Shown piece after piece: positions 19,496-27,675 of a DNA stretch of 64,000 nucleotides. The position numbers were made by a program, and so were the translations under genes. The notes beneath the pieces are model-generated. The model saw only the letters and a list, made by a program, of their open reading frames with translations, did no database searches and was not told the DNA's origin. Position 1 is the stretch's first letter, and each line of letters begins with the position of its first letter. The DNA lies in the NCBI RefSeq assembly GCF_963676485.1, contig NZ_OY781114.1, positions 4,170,501-4,234,500 on the forward strand. Direction: 5' to 3'. This DNA comes from an uncultured Cohaesibacter sp. (GTDB taxonomy: Bacteria > Pseudomonadota > Alphaproteobacteria > Rhizobiales > Cohaesibacteraceae).

Positions 19496-19528
19496 TTGAC
19501 TTATGACTCATGACATAAGTATTGTCAA
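19496..19528. promoter_or_regulatory. Candidate GntR operator between tctC and the regulator gene
   Basis: Imperfect dyad in the 139-bp divergent region. CTTATG (19500-19505) mirrors CATAAG (19514-19519), flanked by TTGAC (19496-19500) and GTCAA (19524-19528). TTGACT could also serve as a -35 element, with TATTGT (19520-19525) as -10 at 18-bp spacing, for the regulator gene. Binding by the adjacent regulator would give autoregulation together with control of the transporter operon. This is inference from symmetry and position. Confidence 0.45.
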
Positions 19529-19557
19529 TATACCATAGATAGGATGGTGGTAAAAAT

Positions 19558-20343
19558 ATGGTTATGGGACCTGAAACAGACGAAGACTTTCCAATGCCGC
19601 TACGCAAGCGAGGACGACTGCATTCTGCGGTTTCTTCAGTGCTCGAGAGCCGTATTCTGAATGGTGAGCTCAAAGTTGGAGACAGACTGGAATCAGAAAG
19701 CGCCATTGCGCGTGAATTCGGTGTCTCCACCCGTGCCGTGCGCGAAGCCATACAGGAACTGGAAGTAAAGGGGCTGGTTCAACGCCGCCATGGCGAGCGA
19801 ACCGAAGTGGTGCGTGATGATGTAAACAACTATCTCGACGCACTTGCGGTTACGGTCAGACAGCAATTTTATTCCGATCCCGACTATTTGCTTCAACTGA
19901 TGAGCGTGCGCCGCATGATCGAGTCCGAGGTATTGGAAATCCTTACGGATGGCGATCTGCCGAAGATGCCGAAGGTGGAAGCGGCGCTTGACGCGATGCG
20001 TCTTGCTGTCGAGGAGAAAGACTTCAACGGGTTCGTCGACGCCGATGCCACTTTTCATCTGGAGCTGGTACATGCCACCGGCAACCAGATCCTGATGCAT
20101 ATCTATGACAATTTTTCTGGCCTGATCAATGACGTGATTCATGTAACCAGCCGTGTGCCGATCAAGTCTTTGAGCGATGCCTACAAGGAACATGCCGAGA
20201 TTTACGATCAGATCTCCCGGCGAGACAAAGCTGGTGCCAAAGAGCGCATTCGCACGCAAATTGACAAGAGTGCGGATTATCTGCGTCAGGCCATAGAGCA
20301 ATCGAACTTGAAACAATCCAAGAATGAGGATGAAAATGGATAA
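19558..20343 (+). CDS. GntR-family transcriptional regulator (FadR/FCD type)
   Basis: DNA-binding repressor of 261 residues. The N-terminal winged helix-turn-helix includes GDRLESESAIAREFGVSTRAVREAIQ-type sequence near residues 40-65. It is followed by an all-helical FCD effector domain with a DATFHLELVHATGN metal/ligand motif near residue 161. FCD regulators usually sense small organic acids. It is divergent from tctC and overlaps the next gene by 8 bp, so it probably controls both the transporter operon and the aldolase. Confidence 0.88.
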   Translation: MVMGPETDEDFPMPLRKRGRLHSAVSSVLESRILNGELKVGDRLESESAIAREFGVSTRAVREAIQELEVKGLVQRRHGERTEVVRDDVNNYLDALAVTVRQQFYSDPDYLLQLMSVRRMIESEVLEILTDGDLPKMPKVEAALDAMRLAVEEKDFNGFVDADATFHLELVHATGNQILMHIYDNFSGLINDVIHVTSRVPIKSLSDAYKEHAEIYDQISRRDKAGAKERIRTQIDKSADYLRQAIEQSNLKQSKNEDENG

Positions 20344-20995
20344 ATTCGATTATTCAGACACCGATTGGGAGGCTATTGAGCGTCTGAAAAAATGGTACTC
20401 TGGCGATATCCATGACAGCATGGAAGCTCTGGGGCTTTGGGGGTGCCTTGAGGGGATTTCCCTGCTCGGTGCTTTGGAGGCTGGCGATGTGGTATGTGGT
20501 CCGGCTGTCACGGTGCTTTTTGCCCCTTCTGATCGCAAGGGTGAGCCGCAGGATGTCTATCACAATGCCATTGATAATGCTCCCAAAGGGGCTGTGATGG
20601 TCTGTGATGCCTCCTGTGCCCCGGGTTCCTGCTCGGGTGAGTTGATGAGCACGGGCGCAAAAACCGCAGGCGCCGTTGCTACTGTGGTCAACGGAACCGT
20701 GCGGGATCTGGCCCAGGTGCGCACCCTTGGCTATCCACTCTTTGGAACTGCACCAAGCCCCATCGGCGTGACGGGCAAGAAAGAGCCTGTAGAAAGTCAG
20801 GTTCCCCTGCAGATCGGCAAGGCCTGCGTGAAACCCGGAGATGTCATCTTTGGCGATATCGATGGGCTCGTGGTCATTCCAAAGGAGCATGTAAAGGCTG
20901 TTGCCGATCAGGCAGATGCTCTGGGTGAGCAGGAAGCCAAGGCGCGCGACCGTATTCTTGCTGGTGAAAAGCTGCAGCAGATCTGGCCAGTCTAG
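20336..20995 (+). CDS. RraA-family aldolase-like protein
   Basis: Member of the RraA / 4-hydroxy-4-methyl-2-oxoglutarate (HMG) aldolase family. The family pattern GELMS...GAVATVVNGTVRD lies near residues 101-125; the Arg-Asp pair binds substrate and metal. PGDVIFGDIDGLVVIP near residue 175 is also typical. Of three in-frame ATGs (20324, 20330, 20336) the last is best spaced from AGGA. Since it neighbours a carboxylate transporter, an oxo-acid aldolase or decarboxylase role is more likely than RNase E inhibition. Confidence 0.78.
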   Translation: MDKFDYSDTDWEAIERLKKWYSGDIHDSMEALGLWGCLEGISLLGALEAGDVVCGPAVTVLFAPSDRKGEPQDVYHNAIDNAPKGAVMVCDASCAPGSCSGELMSTGAKTAGAVATVVNGTVRDLAQVRTLGYPLFGTAPSPIGVTGKKEPVESQVPLQIGKACVKPGDVIFGDIDGLVVIPKEHVKAVADQADALGEQEAKARDRILAGEKLQQIWPV

Positions 20996-21049
20996 AGACT
21001 GCGCTGCAATCAAGAAAAGTCCCCGCAAGGTCAAACTGAAGCGCTAACC

Positions 21050-21076
21050 TGCCGGACCATCGGGCCCGGCATTTTT
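21050..21076 (+). terminator. Intrinsic terminator after the RraA-family gene
   Basis: TGCCGG (21050-21055) pairs with CCGGCA (21066-21071), followed by TTTTTG. It lies 55 bp past the stop, between convergent transcription units. Confidence 0.6.
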
Positions 21077-21195
21077 GTTGTTCTCATATGTGTAACAAGT
21101 GCTCTTCGCAATGAGAGGAATAAAGAGCGGCCTTGCGTCTCTGTCGCGCCGAGCGCCTCAAACCGCCAGCTCGGTTTTGTTGAGGCCGTGATGCG

Positions 21196-22512
21196 CTAGG
21201 ACTTGAATGAGCGTTGCATGCTCTTGGTGACTGGCTCGAACACCATCTGGAAGAAGGTGCGGGTGCCGGTTTCCAAAAAGGCTTCAACGGGCATGCCGGG
21301 AACAAGAGCGGGCAACTCATTTTCCTGCTCCGGTAAAAGCTCCAGCCGCACGACAAAATAGGCGCGTTGAGTTCTCTGGTTCATGCGTCTGTCCGGTGAA
21401 ATGAAGACAACGCGTCCGTCGACAGACGGGAACTCTGTCGGATCGAAGGCACTCAGGGACAGTCTGGCATTCTGCCCTACCCTCACCTGATCGATATCTG
21501 CGGGGCGCACCTCCACTTCGACTTGCAGGCGTTTCTGGTCCGGTACAATTTCGACAAGAGGCTGGTAAGCTGCGATGGCGCTGCCGATGGTGTTGACATG
21601 CAGTTTGTCTATGGTGCCGCTTGCTGGCGCTTCCAGCGCCACCCTGTCGACGGCGTTTCTGGCCGCTTGCAGTTCATTGGCCAAGGCCAGCTTTTCCGAA
21701 CGCAACTCAGCCAATTCCCGCGCAACTGCCTCATTGAACTGATCGACGAGCTGATTGAGGCGTTGATTGATCTCTGACATCTGAATAGGCAGGGAATCCG
21801 TTTGGGTTTTCAGCTTTTGATAGTCGGTTTCGACTTCAGCGAATTCTTTCAGAGTGTTTTGGTAGGCGACCTTGCTAACGACGCCTTTTTTCATCAGGGT
21901 TTCTCGCATCGTTACCTGCTCTTGCAGAATCTTGCGCCAGTCATCCAGTGCTTTGAGTTCGGCCTTAGAGCCTGCCAGCTGTTGTTTGAGGACGGCCTGC
22001 TGTTCCTGAAGGACCGATCGCTCGCGATTTTGCAGGCTCTTGCGTGTCTTGAACTGTTTTTGCTGATCTTGTAGCAAGCGGTCAAAGGCATCCAAATGGG
22101 CATATTGGTTCAGTTTTTCTGCAAGGTCGGCTGTTTGGAAAGTGTCATGCTGCTCTTCGGCTTCAAGACGCAGCTCTTTGATTGCGATATAGGCCATGCG
22201 CGTTTCCAGCTTTGCCAGCTCGGCCTTCTTCTCGCTATCTTCGATGGTCAGAAGCAATTGCCCCTTCGCAATATGCTGGCCCTCGCTGACGACAATGCTT
22301 TGAACCACTCCTCCGCGTTCATGGGCGACCACCTGCGTGCGCCCCTCCTTCGTAATGGTGCCCCGTGCGATCACGGCCCCTTCAAGGGGAGCAAAGCCAG
22401 CCCAGACACAGAAGACGCCGAAGAAGAGAAAAATGACCACGCCACCAAAGACCTTCAGGGCTCTGATGGTGCTAAGAGATTGAATCTCTTTTTCATAGTC
22501 GATCATATTCAT
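21196..22512 (-). CDS. Type I secretion membrane-fusion protein (HlyD/PrtE family)
   Basis: Periplasmic adaptor of a type I secretion system. One N-terminal membrane segment lies at about residues 19-40, followed by the barrel/lipoyl start GAVIARGTITKEGRTQVVAHERGG. Long coiled-coil segments (about 90-290) lead to a second lipoyl half with LEAPASGTIDKLHV and the C-terminal beta-barrel ending in VPGMPVEAFLETG. The 438 residues fit PrtE. It is the last gene downstream of the ABC exporter and the RTX protein, and should couple the inner-membrane ABC protein to a TolC-type channel encoded outside this window. Confidence 0.9.
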   Translation of the reverse strand: MNMIDYEKEIQSLSTIRALKVFGGVVIFLFFGVFCVWAGFAPLEGAVIARGTITKEGRTQVVAHERGGVVQSIVVSEGQHIAKGQLLLTIEDSEKKAELAKLETRMAYIAIKELRLEAEEQHDTFQTADLAEKLNQYAHLDAFDRLLQDQQKQFKTRKSLQNRERSVLQEQQAVLKQQLAGSKAELKALDDWRKILQEQVTMRETLMKKGVVSKVAYQNTLKEFAEVETDYQKLKTQTDSLPIQMSEINQRLNQLVDQFNEAVARELAELRSEKLALANELQAARNAVDRVALEAPASGTIDKLHVNTIGSAIAAYQPLVEIVPDQKRLQVEVEVRPADIDQVRVGQNARLSLSAFDPTEFPSVDGRVVFISPDRRMNQRTQRAYFVVRLELLPEQENELPALVPGMPVEAFLETGTRTFFQMVFEPVTKSMQRSFKS

Positions 22513-22550
22513 GCTTCAGCCTTTTGGCTTTCCAAAGCGGTCGGCCTTTC

Positions 22551-24308
22551 CTAATCATTGGTCTTCTCAATCGTCTTCTGTCTGGATTTGTCTTCAATGG
22601 CTTCGGTGTTTCTGTCTGGCTCTCTTGGTGCCATCAGGGCTTCGCGCGGGCCAAATTTGACGACCATTCCATTGTCAACGATCAACACCTTGTCAGCGGT
22701 ATTGACCAGATGCATGCGCTGGGTCACAAACAGCACGGTTTTGCCCCGGTCTCGCGCATTGGCAATGGCTGAGACCAATGCGCGCTCACCTTGCTTGTCC
22801 AAGTGGGCGTCGGGCTCGTCAAGAAGGAGAATTTGCGGGTCGCCGAAAAAGGCGCGGGCCAGATTGATGCGCTGCTTTTGGCCTCCAGACAGGTTGAAGG
22901 ACACCGCATCAAGATTTGTGTTGTAGCCTTGAGGTAAGCTGCCGATAAAGTCATGCGCTCCGGCATTGAGTGCAGCATTGACGATGGCTTCGTCACTGGC
23001 TTCAGGGTTGAAACGGGCAATATTCTCGGCCACGGTGCCGTGAAAAAAGTCACTTTCCTGCCCTGCATATCCAATATTGGCCCCCAACTGCTCGGGGTCC
23101 CATTGGACCAGCTCGAAGCCGTCAATGGAAACCTTGCCTGCGCTGGGACGAATGATCGAAGCCAGAACGCGCATCAGAGTGCTCTTGCCCGCACCACTGG
23201 AGCCAACAATGGCGATTACCTCACCGGGGGCCGCTTCAAAGGAAATGCCTCTTAGCAAAGCCTTGTCGGCTGTGGCGCCCGGCGGCACGAGGCTGACATT
23301 GTCGCATCGTAGATAGCCCTTGATCTCTGGCAAGGTCAGGGGTGCGGGCATATTGCTTGCTTCTTGTGCGCCATCAAACCAGCGCTTGAGGCGATTGTTG
23401 GCTACGTTCGCTGCTGTTAGTTGTTTGTAGCTTCCGACAAATTGTTCAATCGGCATGAGTGCGCGTCCGGAGATGATGCTGGAGGCAAAGATCAGGCCCG
23501 CCGAGAGATGCTCAGACATGACCAGATAGGCCGAGCAGCCCAGAATCATGATCTGGATGGCCTGTCTAGCAAAGCGGACAAGACCGAAAAAGATGCCATT
23601 GACAGCGGAAAGCTCATTGGAGGAATAGACTGCATCGACAATATTGCGCTGCCACCTGTTCAATTGGGCCTTGCCCATGCCCATGGCACAGACATCATCC
23701 AGATGACGCAGGATTTCCGAGCTTTTTGCCGAGGACTGCTGGTATAGACGGGATGTGTTGTGTTGATGCCGCGAGGCCATCAGTTCATTGCCCAAGGCCA
23801 GCAGCAGCAAAATCAGGGCGCCAAGGCTGGCGACAGCCCCGATCCATGGATGAACGAAAAAGAGAATGGCGAGAAAAATCGGGACAAAAGGCAAATCGAA
23901 GATGCTGAACAGACCACGCCCTGAAAGAAATTGGCGGACTGTGGTGACATCATTGAGCAAGGAGGCCAGACGGGTGCGATCAATCTCCCGGTTCTTCACT
24001 CCATGTTCGAGCAGCGCAGACTTGGTTCGCAATTCGTAATGCACGCTGAGCTTCTGGGCCACGGTGCGGCGCAGAATTTCGAAGATGCTGAAAAGCGCGA
24101 TGCAAATGAGGATCAAGAGCGTGAGATAAAGCAGCGTGTCCAGACCGTCGCTTGGCAGAACCCGATCATAGATCTGTGACAGATAGATCGGCATGGCCAA
24201 CAAGAGAAGATTGGCTGAGATCGAGAAGATCAGCAGCCAAACTCCGAAGCGAAGGACAATACCAACCCCTACTGGATTGTTTTGTGAAGCTGATATCGTC
24301 ACATTCAC
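22551..24308 (-). CDS. Type I secretion ABC transporter, PrtD type
   Basis: Inner-membrane exporter with a fused transmembrane and ATPase domain, 585 residues. About six membrane helices occupy residues 20-300. The nucleotide-binding domain has Walker A GSSGAGKST near 373, signature LSGGQKQRINLARA near 477 and Walker B ILLLDEPDAHLD near 499. There is no N-terminal C39 peptidase or C39-like domain, as in PrtD exporters of RTX lyases, epimerases and proteases. Placed 27 bp after the RTX protein gene, it very likely exports that protein. Confidence 0.9.
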   Translation of the reverse strand: MNVTISASQNNPVGVGIVLRFGVWLLIFSISANLLLLAMPIYLSQIYDRVLPSDGLDTLLYLTLLILICIALFSIFEILRRTVAQKLSVHYELRTKSALLEHGVKNREIDRTRLASLLNDVTTVRQFLSGRGLFSIFDLPFVPIFLAILFFVHPWIGAVASLGALILLLLALGNELMASRHQHNTSRLYQQSSAKSSEILRHLDDVCAMGMGKAQLNRWQRNIVDAVYSSNELSAVNGIFFGLVRFARQAIQIMILGCSAYLVMSEHLSAGLIFASSIISGRALMPIEQFVGSYKQLTAANVANNRLKRWFDGAQEASNMPAPLTLPEIKGYLRCDNVSLVPPGATADKALLRGISFEAAPGEVIAIVGSSGAGKSTLMRVLASIIRPSAGKVSIDGFELVQWDPEQLGANIGYAGQESDFFHGTVAENIARFNPEASDEAIVNAALNAGAHDFIGSLPQGYNTNLDAVSFNLSGGQKQRINLARAFFGDPQILLLDEPDAHLDKQGERALVSAIANARDRGKTVLFVTQRMHLVNTADKVLIVDNGMVVKFGPREALMAPREPDRNTEAIEDKSRQKTIEKTND

Positions 24309-24335
24309 CTGCTTGTTTGTGTTGGTTGCTCTGCC

Positions 24336-26060
24336 CTAAAGGCTGAAATCACCAGACATCAAATGGTCAGACGTTCTGATATCGACAGCAAAGTCTGCAT
24401 CGCCATCTCCATCAATATCTCCCAGAATTGTCTGAATTTTGCCGTTAACTTCGGTGCGTAATTCGCCCGCTTGGCCGGAAAAGTCCTGTTCACCAATGAA
24501 GGAAAAAGCCTGATCGCCCGAGAGCGTGCTGTTGGCATCAATGGCGCTCAGGTCGATGATATCGCCTTCTGTGACATCGAAGTCCTTGAACAGGTCTCGC
24601 CCGCTCAGATCCACTGTGCTGTCATCGACCGATTCCAGCACGAACCTGTCAGCACCCGATGAGCCGATAAGCGTGTCAGAACCGAGGCCGCCGCTCATCT
24701 CATCACCGCCAGCATGGCCAAAGAGCCTGTCGTCTCCATCGCCACCATAGAGCGTGTCGTTGCCTTGGCCGCCTCTCAGGTCGTCTTTGCCATCATCGCC
24801 GTATAGGGTGTCGTTCCCGTCACCGGCATTGATCCGATCGTTGCCTGATCCACCATGCAGGATGTCATTGCCATTATGACCATAGAGCTTGTCATTGCCT
24901 CCATCGCCATAAATGGTGTCATTCCCGTCTTCGCCAAGCAGGCGGTCATGATCAGCGCCGCCATAGATGGTGTCATTGCCAACACCGCCAAAGATCTTGT
25001 CCTGGCCGTCGCCGCCGGAGAGCGTGTCGTCGCCCGCCTCGCCCATAATGCGATCGCGCCCTTCAAGGCCGGTGATCATGTCATCTTCACCTGTGCCATA
25101 GAGGCGATCATTGGAGGCATCCCCTGAGATGTGGTTCATGTCATCGGGATTTCCTCCAGAACCAGAGCCGCCGTTGTCATCCGTGCCGCCAGATCCTTTG
25201 CCACCCGTTTCGCCGTTGCCGGTTTCTCCGTCCCCGGAATTCCCGCCATCCGGTTGGCCACCATCGGTGTTGCCACCATTGCCGGGATTGGTTGGACGTT
25301 CTGAACCGTCAACAGGAGGCTGGACATCGACCAGCCCGCCATATCCCTCACCTACTGTGTGGGAATAATCCAGGCCATAAAAGGAGACCTGCCCTGTGCC
25401 CGTCCCCATGGCTTCGTTGAGCTGTAGATAGCAGCCCGCCTTGAAGTTGAGCGGTTCGTTGGTCCAGTGGTCGGTGATAGACGTCTTGGAGGTATAAACG
25501 TCCCCGTCTGCATAGATGACCACTTTGATTTCATCTCCACGCACCTCCATCTGATAGGAGAAATTCTCTCCCTTGCTGATGGATGGTTCGTCTCCTTTAT
25601 CGTTTTCGAAGCGGAATTTCAGGGTCTTGTCATTCGGGCCACTATGTTCGCTGTAATAATAAACGGCCCCATTGTCCCAATAGAGGCGGACAAGCTCATC
25701 GACCTTACCGCGCACCTGACCAATGACGATCTTGCCATCTTGGCCATTGTGCCAGATTGGGGCTTCGTCGATACGCAAGGTTGCGGTCATTGTGCCGCCC
25801 TCGCTCAGATACCATGCTGCACTTTCGTTGCCATCTTTCTCTCGCAGCTCCGTGCGTGCGTAACGGGCATTGCCGGTCGTGGCGCCATCAACGCTTGCAC
25901 TCATGACCATGGCGCCGTCTTTGGCGTCATAAAAGAACTCGTTTTCATATCCGTCCAGTCTGCTGACGGTGCGGGCGCGCCCATCGGTTCCACCTTCTAA
26001 GTCGATGGGTAGGTTCAGTTTCCAGGCAGATAAGTCAAAATTGTCGGAATTCGTTTTCAT
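24336..26060 (-). CDS. Secreted PL7 alginate-lyase-like protein with RTX tail
   Basis: The N-terminal 235 residues form an alginate_lyase2 (PL7) jelly roll: RTELRE at 69-74, the centre strand IGQVRG at 114-118 and FKAGCYLQ at 206-213. PL7 enzymes normally have QIH or QVH in the middle motif; here codon 117 is CGC (Arg) where the catalytic His is expected. A Gly/Asp/Asn-rich linker (about 250-310) leads to roughly sixteen calcium-binding GGxGxDxLx repeats (318-475) and a C-terminal export region without a signal peptide. This is a typical type I substrate, with its exporter genes directly downstream. It may degrade, remodel or merely bind the uronate polymer made by the neighbouring alg genes. 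Confidence 0.85.
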   Translation of the reverse strand: MKTNSDNFDLSAWKLNLPIDLEGGTDGRARTVSRLDGYENEFFYDAKDGAMVMSASVDGATTGNARYARTELREKDGNESAAWYLSEGGTMTATLRIDEAPIWHNGQDGKIVIGQVRGKVDELVRLYWDNGAVYYYSEHSGPNDKTLKFRFENDKGDEPSISKGENFSYQMEVRGDEIKVVIYADGDVYTSKTSITDHWTNEPLNFKAGCYLQLNEAMGTGTGQVSFYGLDYSHTVGEGYGGLVDVQPPVDGSERPTNPGNGGNTDGGQPDGGNSGDGETGNGETGGKGSGGTDDNGGSGSGGNPDDMNHISGDASNDRLYGTGEDDMITGLEGRDRIMGEAGDDTLSGGDGQDKIFGGVGNDTIYGGADHDRLLGEDGNDTIYGDGGNDKLYGHNGNDILHGGSGNDRINAGDGNDTLYGDDGKDDLRGGQGNDTLYGGDGDDRLFGHAGGDEMSGGLGSDTLIGSSGADRFVLESVDDSTVDLSGRDLFKDFDVTEGDIIDLSAIDANSTLSGDQAFSFIGEQDFSGQAGELRTEVNGKIQTILGDIDGDGDADFAVDIRTSDHLMSGDFSL

Positions 26061-26378
26061 CGTTTTTCCTCAGCTCTTTCGCCTTTGACTGGCTCACTCC
26101 ATGTCAAAGACCCAAGTTTTGGTTTGAAAAGCGATCTGGAATTTTTGTGTTCCCTTGGGAGATTTAGACGCGCCCACCTAAAACAGATCGAGGCAATCTA
26201 AAGAGACTCGCAATTCACTTACCAACTTGGACGAAAGTATCGAAAGAATATGGTTAAAAAAGTGTTAATCGACAATATAGTTTCATTTAATCCCCATGAT
26301 ATAAGTCAATAATTACATGCATAAAAAATAGTCAGTATTAATTATATTTGTTTTGTTCAATTTTTGCTCATTGAATAC
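26061..26378. other. AT-rich gap between the alg genes and the RTX/exporter genes
   Basis: A 318-bp stretch, much richer in A and T than its surroundings, especially 26200-26378. No ORF or clear hairpin is seen. It separates the algL-like gene from the PL7 gene and probably holds the promoter of the three-gene secretion unit, which would then be separately controlled from the long alg operon. Confidence 0.5.
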
Positions 26379-27668
26379 TTATTGATCATTTTTATCAGTC
26401 TCTTGACTGTCATTTTTGACATTATGAAATCTTAAGGTCATGTTCCCGCCAAGTTTCGAGTTCCGTAGAGGCCGCAAGTCATTGATTGTGGCATCCAGTT
26501 GAGGGTCTTCTTCAAGCGCCAGTAAGGGTTCAAGCCAGGCAATCTGATATTTCTTCTGCTCAAGGAGGCCTGATTTGACGGTTTGTGGCTTATCGGTCTT
26601 TTCTTCGACCAGTTGCGGCTTTTCTATTGCCCGCAGGGAGAATTTGGCCGCCATCATCAGGCGATCCATATAGAGTTTCGGGTTGCGCTTGTTGGCTTCT
26701 TCCAACATGGCTGTTGCCGTGACCAAGGGAGCGACGGCGTGCAGCTGGTAATGCAGCGCATATTTGCCCCTTCGCATTTCCATAGGCAAACTGCCGTCCG
26801 GATCGATGGTGTCGAGGATCACGCGGTGGCTTTCCAACCCCCACTCGATATAGTCTTCATTATCTACGGTCAGACCTATCTGGATAACGGCCAAGGCGGC
26901 CCACGCTCTCAGGTTGCCTTTGCTGGCCATCGGTGGCCCGTCTGTTTCCCAGAAATGTATGATGGAAGCACCCAGTTTTGCGAGCCAATGCTCTATAGTT
27001 TTCGTGCTTTCTCTATATTCATCCGGCAAAAGGACAGGCTCTTTCTCTGCGAGGGTTTCAGATTCTGGCAGGCCGTCTCCCTCCTCTGTGGCGGCGGCTT
27101 GTGGCTCCTCATCGGTGTCTGCCAGATCACTCTTGTCAAGCAACTGCAATTGGCCGACGGTTGTTACCTCTTCGACTGGCTCGGCTTGCACCTTCGGGAT
27201 AAGCTCTTTGAATTGCGCATAGGCAATCGCGATGCCGCCGACGCGAGACGCATAGGAAAGATTGGCTGTCAAACTATCAATCTCGCTAAATGAATCTGCT
27301 TCAGCCCAATGGGCTATGCCGTCGATGGCGCAGCGGACGATATCGTCTCTTTGCGTTGTCTTTTTTTGCGCCTTGTCCGCCAGTCTTGCCAGAATCTGGA
27401 TGAATCTGTCCGACGGGCCAAGGGCCTTGTTGACCGCGGCATTGGCCTCGGCATCGAGTTCGGAGCGTGATTTGCTATCGTCTTTGTATCGACTGCCATA
27501 ACTTAGGGAAATTGTCGCTTCAGGAAAATTGGGGCATTCAAATCCATCCTGCTGGCCTTCAGAGGTCGAAGATGCCGCTTCAGCAACAAGACTTGCAAGC
27601 AGAAGCGGAGCGGCGAGCAACGTCGCTCGCCCTCCTTTTCTGATCCATTCTTCGATGTAATAAATCAT
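26379..27668 (-). CDS. algL: AlgL-like (PL5) periplasmic protein, probably catalytically inactive
   Basis: Homologue of the periplasmic alginate lyase AlgL, which clears misguided polymer during export. Matches include the start of the fold (CPNFPEATISLSYGSRY), the middle LRAWAALAVIQIGL, PMEMRRGKYALHYQ and the closing WLEPLLALEEDP...RNSKLGGNMTLRF. The Pseudomonas active-site string NNHSYW corresponds to GNLRAW at 251-256, so the catalytic His is Leu253. The lysine of SKYEGSD corresponds to Arg60. An acidic insertion at about 161-215 is extra. A signal peptide is present (AEAAS). With 429 residues it is longer than the usual 370. A structural or binding role is more likely than lysis. Confidence 0.8.
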   Translation of the reverse strand: MIYYIEEWIRKGGRATLLAAPLLLASLVAEAASSTSEGQQDGFECPNFPEATISLSYGSRYKDDSKSRSELDAEANAAVNKALGPSDRFIQILARLADKAQKKTTQRDDIVRCAIDGIAHWAEADSFSEIDSLTANLSYASRVGGIAIAYAQFKELIPKVQAEPVEEVTTVGQLQLLDKSDLADTDEEPQAAATEEGDGLPESETLAEKEPVLLPDEYRESTKTIEHWLAKLGASIIHFWETDGPPMASKGNLRAWAALAVIQIGLTVDNEDYIEWGLESHRVILDTIDPDGSLPMEMRRGKYALHYQLHAVAPLVTATAMLEEANKRNPKLYMDRLMMAAKFSLRAIEKPQLVEEKTDKPQTVKSGLLEQKKYQIAWLEPLLALEEDPQLDATINDLRPLRNSKLGGNMTLRFHNVKNDSQETDKNDQ

Positions 27669-27675
27669 GCCGGAT

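Noticed and set aside
24750-25130. Tandem DNA repeat that could suggest a CRISPR or satellite array
   Set aside because: The repeat unit is 27 bp, in frame, and encodes the GGxGxDxLx calcium-binding nonapeptides in pairs; no spacers are present.
22551-26060. Secretion genes as part of a toxin (hemolysin) system
   Set aside because: The RTX protein has a PL7 lyase-like domain, not a pore-forming domain, and no acyltransferase (hlyC-type) gene is nearby.
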